Shown: piece after piece, positions 1 to 4,347 of the stretch
Layout: every line of letters begins with the position of its first letter
How positions within the stretch are numbered: position 1 is the stretch's first letter
Assembly: GCA_030625465.1 (NCBI GenBank)
Contig: DAOUQS010000125.1
Coordinates: 1-6,341 of the forward strand
Direction of reading: 5' to 3'
Source: Amylibacter sp.
GTDB taxonomy: Bacteria > Pseudomonadota > Alphaproteobacteria > Rhodobacterales > Rhodobacteraceae
Length of the DNA: 6,341 nt
Translations under genes and position numbers: made by a program
Notes under the pieces: generated by a model
The model's database searches: none
Seen by the model: only the letters and a program-made list of their open reading frames with translations
Told to the model about the DNA's origin: nothing

Positions 1-25
1 CTTGTGGCATGTGATGTGCCACAAG
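1..25 (-). terminator. Hairpin at window edge, probable terminator of the Sel1 gene
   Basis: The arms CTTGTGGCA (1-9) and TGCCACAAG (17-25) are perfectly complementary around a 7-base loop. The hairpin begins about 41 bases beyond the stop of the minus-strand Sel1-repeat gene, a usual place for an intrinsic terminator. On the minus strand the U-run would lie left of base 1, outside the window, so terminator status cannot be settled. On the plus strand the bases after the stem are not T-rich, so a plus-strand terminator is less likely. Confidence 0.55.
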
Positions 26-66
26 GAAGTGCGTCTCTTTGGCCCCTTACCCTTGAAGCCATAAAA

Positions 67-1263
67 TTACTCGGCCAGTATTTTCTGGGCTTTCTTATGG
101 CCTTGGCTTGCCGCTTCTTTCAGATATTCAAGATATTTGGCGGGGTTTTGTTTCAAGCCATTACCATCGCGATACATGGTGGCAATAAAATAGCTGCTTT
201 GGGCGTGCCCCAGATAACTTGCCGTGGTCAGGTAATTAAAGCCGTGTTTATTACTTTTCTCCCCAAATGTGCCGTCAAACCACCTCATCGCCAAGAAATA
301 TCGGGCCGGATTATAATTATTATCGACTGCCGCTTCCAGCAGCTTTTTGCCGCGTTGAATATTTTTGGGGTTTGGCGGGGTTTGTTTGATCAGGTATTCA
401 CCATAATCTGATTGGGCAGGGGTTAAACCGCCTTGCACTGCATTTGTCAGGTATTGTAGGTATAATGTGTGGCTCTTGGCTACGTATACGCCATCATCCA
501 TCAAAAGGCTGTAATGATAGGCGGCAGGGCCATAACCGTTATCAGCGGCATATTTCAAAAACTCCAAAGCTTTTTTATTGCCGGCTTTATCGTAAGCCCG
601 CCCAAGCTGATACGCGACACGCAAATTGGAATTGTCCAGATTATAGGCTGCACTACAGACTTCAATCGCCAAATCTGCCTGTATATCCTTCCATTCTACG
701 CCAGTATTTTCACTATTTTTGTCCCACCGGTTGGCGGCAAGTTTATGGCAGTTATCAACCAGGCTTTCCAGGCTTGCAGCCGATGAGGTCGGGTTATTTA
801 TGACCGCCACGGCGCGGTCGATCGCTTTTCGTGAATTGCTCATTGGAAAGGCCATGGTCTTGTTTGACAGTTCCACTTTTAATGATGTCGCCTTGCGGTG
901 AAATTCCAAATGCTTTTCTACAATGCGAAATGTGATCGTGATACTGTCGTTAATTATGTCTTTGCGCATATTACTGTCAGTGATCTTATCTTTGAAGGTA
1001 AGGCTTGTTCCGTCAGATGTTTTAAGCGTGACTTTAAACCATGTCGGTGGTGACAGATCCGGTGCCCAATATCCGAACCGAACAACCGTAAGGCCCCCGT
1101 CTTTTTGAGGGTAAACGTTGTACCAGTCATAGTCTACATTCAGCCCGGCGGAATGATCCCCGTAATGCCCCTGTTTATTATATTCGTAACTCCAGCGGTT
1201 TTCTGCGGCACTGGCGGAAAAGCTGAACAACGAGAATATAAGCAGGTAAAGCAGGCGGGTCAT
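67..1263 (-). CDS. Exported Sel1-like repeat protein
   Basis: 398 residues. The N-terminus (MTRLLYLLIFSLFSFSASAA) is a typical Sec signal peptide with likely cleavage around residue 19-20, so the protein is expected in the periplasm or outside. Residues about 21-140 are beta-rich, aromatic and without a domain I recognise. A short module with Cys172 and Cys203 (NCHKLAA and EVCSAAY) follows; similar paired-Cys modules precede Sel1 repeats in other alphaproteobacterial proteins, and the two cysteines could form a disulfide. About five Sel1-type helical repeats fill residues 216-392, seen in AADNGYGPAA, AAVDNNYNPA and AASQGHKKAQ. Sel1 repeats are protein-binding scaffolds, so no enzymatic role is expected; the partner is unknown. 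The start is supported by AGGAG (1272-1276, minus) eight bases before the ATG. It lies 128 bases beyond the epimerase stop, so cotranscription is possible but unproven. Confidence 0.9.
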   Translation of the reverse strand: MTRLLYLLIFSLFSFSASAAENRWSYEYNKQGHYGDHSAGLNVDYDWYNVYPQKDGGLTVVRFGYWAPDLSPPTWFKVTLKTSDGTSLTFKDKITDSNMRKDIINDSITITFRIVEKHLEFHRKATSLKVELSNKTMAFPMSNSRKAIDRAVAVINNPTSSAASLESLVDNCHKLAANRWDKNSENTGVEWKDIQADLAIEVCSAAYNLDNSNLRVAYQLGRAYDKAGNKKALEFLKYAADNGYGPAAYHYSLLMDDGVYVAKSHTLYLQYLTNAVQGGLTPAQSDYGEYLIKQTPPNPKNIQRGKKLLEAAVDNNYNPARYFLAMRWFDGTFGEKSNKHGFNYLTTASYLGHAQSSYFIATMYRDGNGLKQNPAKYLEYLKEAASQGHKKAQKILAE

Positions 1264-1391
1264 TGAATCGGCTCCTAAGCGTTTGATTGGCTCAACGCTA
1301 TAAAATTATTTGCCCACGCGCTACCCGGTTGTTGAAGTTATTATGCATTGCGGCAAACTGGCCGGATTATGTTCGTAATAAGCATGAAGCT

Positions 1392-2405
1392 TCAGACGTT
1401 GTAGTAATCTCGGTACCACGCCACAAACTTGCCAATACCTTCGCGCACGGATGTCTGTGGCTTGTACCCTGTCAGACTTTGCAACAGTTCCGAGTTGGCC
1501 CAAGTGGCCGGCACATCACCCTTTTGCATCTCCATATAGTTGCGCTTTATCGGCTGGCCGATGGCGGCTTCAATCTCGTCAATAAACGCCAGCAACTGGA
1601 CCTTGTCGTTATTACCGATATTGACCACGCGGTAAGGTGCGGCAGGGCTTAGACTGTCGCCTGCGGCAATATCTTCGGGTGTTTTAGGCTCCACGGGTGG
1701 GCAATCACACAACAGGCGGATCCCATGCACAAGGTCAGTGACATAGGTGAAATCACGCGCCATATCGCCATGATTGTAAACATCAATTGGCTGGCCTTTC
1801 AGGGCTGCATCAACGAATTTGAACAGCGCCATGTCCGGGCGACCCCATGCGCCGTAGACGGTGAAAAACCGGAACATTGTTGTCGGGGTCTTCCACAGAT
1901 GCGCATACGAATGCGCCATGTTTTCATTGGCTTTCTTGGTCGCCGCATAGATCGTCAGCTGGGTGTCGGTCTTGCTGGTTTCCACAAACGGCATATCGGT
2001 GTTGGCACCGTACACGGATGAGGTGCTGGCCATCAACAAGTGCCCGACCTCGAACTCGCGTGCGCATTCCATCACGTTGAACGTGCCGACAATGTTGGTG
2101 TTGATATAGGCGCGCGGATTTTCCAGCGAATAGCGCACGCCTGCTTGGGCGGCCAGATGCACGATAATGTCGGGGCGCGTGTCCGCAACCAGCTTGTGCA
2201 GCAGATCAAAATCTTCCAGCATGCCTTCGACACAACTGAAGTTGGGATTTTGCAAAAGCATCTGGTGACGGCGTTGTTTCAGGCGGACATCGTAATAATC
2301 GGTCATCCCGTCAAAACCGACAACCTGGAAACCTTCATCCAGCATATGTGCGGCAAGGTGATAGCCGATAAATCCGGCCGTGCCGGTGATCAGAACCTTG
2401 CGCAT
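1392..2405 (-). CDS. NAD-dependent nucleotide-sugar epimerase, UDP-glucuronate 4-epimerase type
   Basis: 337 residues, a normal length for the extended short-chain dehydrogenase/epimerase family. The Rossmann NAD motif is G8-x-x-G11-x-x-G14 (TGTAGFIG). The TDYYDVRLK block at 35-43 is typical of UDP-glucuronate 4-epimerases (LpsL/CapI type), which interconvert UDP-glucuronate and UDP-galacturonate in the cytoplasm for lipopolysaccharide, capsule or exopolysaccharide. HLAAQAGVRYS lies at 83-93, the catalytic Ser/Thr stretch STSS at 127-130, and the Tyr-x-x-x-Lys pair at Y153/K157. FRFFTVYG at 178-185, GRPDMALFKF and the GDMARDFTYV block at 213-222 complete the family pattern. The start has GGAG eight bases upstream. 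No glycosyltransferase or other sugar gene lies beside it in the window. Related 4-epimerases or dehydratases share the fold, so the exact substrate is an inference. Confidence 0.92.
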   Translation of the reverse strand: MRKVLITGTAGFIGYHLAAHMLDEGFQVVGFDGMTDYYDVRLKQRRHQMLLQNPNFSCVEGMLEDFDLLHKLVADTRPDIIVHLAAQAGVRYSLENPRAYINTNIVGTFNVMECAREFEVGHLLMASTSSVYGANTDMPFVETSKTDTQLTIYAATKKANENMAHSYAHLWKTPTTMFRFFTVYGAWGRPDMALFKFVDAALKGQPIDVYNHGDMARDFTYVTDLVHGIRLLCDCPPVEPKTPEDIAAGDSLSPAAPYRVVNIGNNDKVQLLAFIDEIEAAIGQPIKRNYMEMQKGDVPATWANSELLQSLTGYKPQTSVREGIGKFVAWYRDYYNV

Positions 2406-2502
2406 ATTGTTCGCTCCATGCTTTGAATTTCATAAGCCATGCAGGGGATTGGCTTTGAACGCAAGCCTTATTGGCCGGCTGTCACGGGTAAAAATACGTG
2501 CT

Positions 2503-2545
2503 TCACACAGAAACAAACCCTACCCGAAAATGATGCGGATAGGGT
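2503..2545 (-). terminator. Intrinsic terminator after the 70-residue ORF
   Basis: In minus-strand RNA, ACCCUAUCC pairs with GGGUAGGGU over nine base pairs, one of them a G-U wobble (plus-strand arms 2537-2545 and 2517-2525), around an 11-base loop. The U-rich tail UUUGUUUCUGUGUG follows directly. The stem begins nine bases after the stop codon at 2555. The wobble would be an A-C mismatch in plus-strand RNA, and the tail is U-rich only on the minus strand, so the direction is clear. It separates the small gene from the epimerase, which should then have its own promoter in 2406-2502; I could not identify one. Confidence 0.72.
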
Positions 2546-2554
2546 GTTTGGTGA

Positions 2555-2767
2555 TTATGCAGAGATGCGAACCGGCTGTTTGCCCAGACGAACCGCACGG
2601 CGATTTTGTTGCATAAGCGAGAACCGCAAAGACGTGTTTTGCAATGCGATAACAACGCAATCTGTTTTTTTGATCATGTCTTGAAAGCGTTGTGTCTGGA
2701 TGCAGCTTGGGAACGCGTCATCTTTGATCGGCACCAGGTGTTTTGCTTCTAGTTTATAAGGGCTCAT
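2555..2767 (-). CDS. Small basic protein of unknown function (70 residues)
   Basis: I do not recognise this protein. It has 70 residues, two cysteines (C22 and C38), no signal peptide or membrane segment, and a basic C-terminal third (NRRAVRLGKQPVR). It is therefore probably a small cytoplasmic protein; nucleic-acid binding would be a guess from charge only. Gene status rests on signals at both ends: a strong AGGAG (plus 2774-2778) six bases before the ATG, and a nine-pair hairpin with a U-rich tail starting nine bases after the TAA. No overlapping frame has comparable signals. The gene is separated from the exported Lys/Gly-rich gene by 389 bases and from the epimerase by 149 bases plus the terminator, so it looks monocistronic. 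A regulatory RNA that happens to contain an ORF is the main alternative. Confidence 0.6.
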   Translation of the reverse strand: MSPYKLEAKHLVPIKDDAFPSCIQTQRFQDMIKKTDCVVIALQNTSLRFSLMQQNRRAVRLGKQPVRISA

Positions 2768-2773
2768 TTTAAT

Positions 2774-2778
2774 CTCCT
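2774..2778 (-). promoter_or_regulatory. Ribosome binding site of the 70-residue ORF
   Basis: The minus strand reads AGGAG followed by six bases and ATG. This is as good a site as those of the certain genes in the window and is the main reason to accept the small ORF as translated. Confidence 0.65.
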
Positions 2779-3066
2779 ACTTGCTACTGTCGCTAATCTA
2801 GGAATGAAGCATGGAGATACTAGGTCTGAATTGCGGTATTTTCTGGGTTATAAGCAGGCAAATGTGGCGGGCAGAACTGCAAATTAACCTAAGGATATGG
2901 TGTGTATATTTCAATCTACCCACGCGTGAATGCCCAGTGTTTAATGTCGGTTTTGGCTCCGTTTAACTATGCTCTGGCGTAAGTTTAGTAATTATTATCA
3001 CTGAATTATCCCGCGCAACCTGCAAGTATCTACGTGTATATAGCTGCTTTTATTTCCGAGTATCCA

Positions 3067-3101
3067 GCGTTTTGCACGTATCCCCGTGATACTGTAAACG
3101 C
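3067..3101 (-). other. Second of two tandem hairpins after the Lys/Gly-rich gene
   Basis: An outer stem GCGTTT/AAACGC (3067-3072 with 3096-3101) encloses a small internal loop and an inner stem GTATC/GATAC (3078-3082 with 3088-3092) around the loop CCCGT. No U-run follows on either strand. It lies directly beyond the GC-rich hairpin at 3104-3151 in the direction of minus-strand transcription, so the two could form a structured 3' end that protects the transcript or assists termination. Confidence 0.4.
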
Positions 3102-3103
3102 GC

Positions 3104-3151
3104 GGCAAAGCCTTTCCTCCGCCTTGTGGGGTGGCGGGGAGGGCTTCTGCC
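3104..3151 (-). terminator. Strong GC-rich hairpin just after the Lys/Gly-rich gene
   Basis: In minus-strand RNA, GGCA..AAGCC..CC..CCGCC pairs with GGCGG..GG..GGCUU..UGCC around a nine-base loop, giving about 17 base pairs with a few small bulges. It starts five bases after the stop codon at 3157. The sequence beyond it (UUUGCCGCGCG) is not a proper U-run, so termination would be atypical or the structure may stabilise the 3' end instead. Confidence 0.5.
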
Positions 3152-3156
3152 AAGAC

Positions 3157-3621
3157 TTATTTCAACGAAAAATCCATGCGGGGGCCTTTGCCCATATCCT
3201 CTATCAAGCGGATACGCCCGCTTCCAGATCGTTGCAGAACAGCGCAATTCCCACCGTAATCAATCGTGTTTGCAATTGTATCTTTTGATTTGCTTTTACC
3301 TTTATTTTTGCCTTTGCCCTTATTCTTACCCTTGCTTACGTTGCCGGTTTTAGCCGGTTTTTTACCCTTGCCCGATGGGCAAAGCCTACCGTTGTGAAAC
3401 ACTTTGGTGCCATGCGCACCGGGGCTGTTGGAATGCACCAGAACATTACCGTTGGGCAGAACCTTTATCCAGTTTTTACCCTTGGTATCCATCGCGGTGC
3501 GGCCATCCAGAATTCCGGCCAGATCGGCGGCTGTGTTGATAACCGACCAGATATCAGCCTGTGCCGGGATGGCGGAAAACACAGAGACGGTGGCGCAGAC
3601 AAAGGCGATTGGGCGGATCAT
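3157..3621 (-). CDS. Exported small protein with a Lys/Gly-rich segment, function unknown
   Basis: 154 residues from the chosen start. Residues 1-22 form a Sec signal peptide ending AQA, with predicted cleavage before D23, so the product is probably periplasmic or secreted. The mature part has a short N-terminal region (DIWSVINTAADLAGIL), a segment around residues 50-81 rich in Gly, His and Asn (KVLPNGNVLVHSNSPG), a low-complexity Lys/Gly/Asn/Ser stretch at 84-113, and a C-terminal part with YGGNCAVLQRSG. C81 and C126 flank the basic stretch and could form a disulfide looping it out. I do not recognise a family. The basic stretch could bind an anionic partner such as lipopolysaccharide or nucleic acid, but that is inference. 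An in-frame ATG 14 codons upstream (3663) has no ribosome site and would put residues in front of the signal peptide, whereas AGGAG lies six bases before this ATG. The gene follows the stress-protein gene by 66 bases on the same strand, so cotranscription is plausible. Confidence 0.8.
   Translation of the reverse strand: MIRPIAFVCATVSVFSAIPAQADIWSVINTAADLAGILDGRTAMDTKGKNWIKVLPNGNVLVHSNSPGAHGTKVFHNGRLCPSGKGKKPAKTGNVSKGKNKGKGKNKGKSKSKDTIANTIDYGGNCAVLQRSGSGRIRLIEDMGKGPRMDFSLK
3283..3372 (-). repeat. Low-complexity Lys/Gly codon stretch
   Basis: Codons 84-113 of the exported protein are nearly all Lys, Gly, Asn or Ser, with an internal KGKNKGKGKNKGKSKSK pattern. The plus strand shows loosely repeated units such as TTTGCC, TTTACC and TTACCC. 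Imperfect short repeats of this kind can change length by slippage, so copy number may vary between related strains. Confidence 0.7.
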
Positions 3622-3627
3622 GGGGAA

Positions 3628-3632
3628 CTCCT
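3628..3632 (-). promoter_or_regulatory. Ribosome binding site that sets the start of the Lys/Gly-rich gene
   Basis: The minus strand reads AGGAG, six bases, then ATG at 3621. The longer in-frame ATG at 3663 has no such site, so this site decides the start. Confidence 0.75.
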
Positions 3633-3687
3633 GAAAAGTAAAAGGGCAATTTAGGGGTGCCATGGATGAATAGCAAGAATGTACTGG

Positions 3688-4125
3688 TCAGGCGATCGTC
3701 AGGCATGCGCATTTGGCGTAATGATTGACCCGTTGTGACGTGCTGCCCAGTATCACGCCGGTTAAATTACCCAACCCCCGCCGGCCCGTGACGATTAGAT
3801 CGGCACCGCACTCATTAGCGCAGTGTACTATCTGGTCTGCCGCATTACCGTGAACCAAATGGGTTTTAGTGATCGTCTGGCCGTATTTTTTGGCAATATT
3901 GCAGCCTTTTTCCAGAACCATGGCACCAACACCGTCCAGTTCATCCTGACTGGGGGTGATCGAAACCGCACCGCCACCACCGATACTAACGGCAAGGGTT
4001 TCCAGATGCGGCGTGTTTACCAGATGGATTTCCGAGCCATATTTCCGCGCCAGATCACAAGCAATCCGTAGAGCATTTTCAGACGCTTCAGAGCCATCAA
4101 GGCCAACAACGATTTTATTGAACAT
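3688..4125 (-). CDS. Universal stress protein, UspA family (ATP-binding type)
   Basis: 145 residues, the usual size of a single-domain Usp. The N-terminus KIVVGLDGSEASENAL carries the family's first beta strand with D10 and the DGS turn. VHGN at 91-94 and the G114-x2-G117-x9-G127-S128 motif (TGRRGLGN and GSTS) form the nucleotide pocket of the ATP-binding Usp branch. Such proteins are cytoplasmic dimers that help cells survive growth arrest, starvation or low oxygen; the precise partner of this one is unknown. The start has AGAGGAG six bases upstream of ATG. Upstream lies an FNR-type operator at the class II distance, pointing to induction under low oxygen. It is 222 bases beyond ettA, which has its own terminator hairpin, so usp is probably the first gene of its transcript, with the exported Lys/Gly-rich gene possibly second. 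Confidence 0.95.
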   Translation of the reverse strand: MFNKIVVGLDGSEASENALRIACDLARKYGSEIHLVNTPHLETLAVSIGGGGAVSITPSQDELDGVGAMVLEKGCNIAKKYGQTITKTHLVHGNAADQIVHCANECGADLIVTGRRGLGNLTGVILGSTSQRVNHYAKCACLTIA

Positions 4126-4155
4126 CAGGGTCTCCTCTTCATTTCGTTTAAGGAT

Positions 4156-4161
4156 ATGCTA
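4156..4161 (-). promoter_or_regulatory. Likely -10 element of the usp promoter
   Basis: TAGCAT on the minus strand matches the sigma-70 consensus at four of six positions. It predicts a start of transcription near 4149, leaving a leader of about 24 bases that contains the ribosome site. The nearby operator at 4184-4197 is then centred about 41.5 bases upstream of that start, the textbook class II activator position, where the activator replaces a -35 element. Confidence 0.55.
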
Positions 4162-4183
4162 AGGGATAGTGCCAAGCGGTGCT

Positions 4184-4197
4184 TTGATCTGGGTCAA
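4184..4197 (-). promoter_or_regulatory. FNR/FnrL-type operator upstream of usp
   Basis: The minus strand reads TTGACCCAGATCAA, matching the FNR-family pattern TTGAY-N4-RTCAA at every specified base. The symmetry extends two bases further each side (CTTTGA and TCAAAG). FNR, FnrL and Dnr proteins bind such sites when oxygen is scarce; FNR and FnrL sense oxygen through an iron-sulfur cluster. The site is centred about 41.5 bases upstream of the start of transcription predicted from the -10 at 4156-4161, as for class II activation. No plus-strand gene starts near it, so usp is the obvious target. Which member of the FNR/CRP family binds cannot be told from the site. Confidence 0.8.
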
Positions 4198-4199
4198 AG

Positions 4200-4211
4200 G
4201 GGTGGTCACCC
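4200..4211. repeat. Short inverted repeat next to the FNR-type site
   Basis: GGGTG-GT-CACCC is a five-base inverted repeat with a two-base centre, lying immediately upstream of the FNR-type operator in the direction of usp transcription, at about -56 from the predicted start. It could be an operator for a second regulator, but a repeat this short may be chance. Confidence 0.25.
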
Positions 4212-4315
4212 TATAGGCTGATGCCGCCTTTCAATGCCTACCTGTGGGGAGGGTCGGGCGCGGTCTGAAAGTATTGAGGGTTACAGAATAATACACTGCA
4301 AAATCAACATATTAA

Positions 4316-4341
4316 CCCTATGTCCCAGTCGGGGCACAGGG
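4316..4341 (-). terminator. Hairpin after ettA, probable terminator
   Basis: Plus-strand arms CCCTATGTCCC (4316-4326) and GGGGCACAGGG (4331-4341) pair over ten of eleven positions around the tetraloop AGTC. The stem begins six bases past the ettA stop at 4348. In minus-strand RNA it is followed by UUAAUAUGUUGAUUUU, which is U-rich but interrupted, so termination may be incomplete. Confidence 0.6.
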
Positions 4342-4347
4342 CGCCAA

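Larger units (their letters stand above)
2768..3156. other. 389-base intergenic region without a clear gene
   Basis: Apart from the ribosome site at its left end and two hairpins at its right end, I find no convincing gene here. Plus-strand reading frames entering from this side run antisense into the Lys/Gly-rich gene and have no ribosome site. The centre (about 2880-3010) is AT-rich. On the minus strand TTGCGC (3013-3018) lies 16 bases from AATAAT (2991-2996), a possible promoter that would leave a leader of roughly 200 bases before the 70-residue ORF. This pairing is weak, since such matches are common by chance in AT-rich DNA. No riboswitch or tRNA-like fold was recognised. Confidence 0.45.

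Noticed and set aside
4..411. Plus-strand frame of 135 residues opposite the Sel1 gene
   Set aside because: It is antisense to the Sel1 repeats, whose protein pattern is unmistakable; the frame has no ribosome site or recognisable domain.
1284..1296. FNR-like sequence TTGATTGGCTCAA before the Sel1 gene
   Set aside because: The half-sites TTGA and TCAA are separated by five bases rather than six, and the inner bases do not fit TTGAY-N4-RTCAA.
1275..1299. AGCGTT/AACGCT inverted repeat in front of the Sel1 gene as an operator or terminator
   Set aside because: The stem is only six pairs with a ten-base loop, overlaps the region next to the ribosome site and has no U-run; probably chance.
2451..2467. 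GGCTTTG/CAAGCC hairpin in the epimerase leader
   Set aside because: It is short, with a bulge, and no riboswitch or attenuator pattern accompanies it.
2890..2929. AGGATATG start on the plus strand as a leader peptide
   Set aside because: The frame stops after ten codons, shows no attenuator structure and no gene follows on that strand.
3034..3353. Plus-strand frames of 84 and 75 residues overlapping the Lys/Gly-rich gene
   Set aside because: They run antisense to a well-supported gene, have no ribosome site, and their composition mirrors the Lys/Gly codons of the other strand.
3622..3663. Longer form of the Lys/Gly-rich protein from ATG at 3663
   Set aside because: There is no ribosome site before it, and it would place 14 residues ahead of a normal signal peptide; AGGAG sits correctly before the ATG at 3621.
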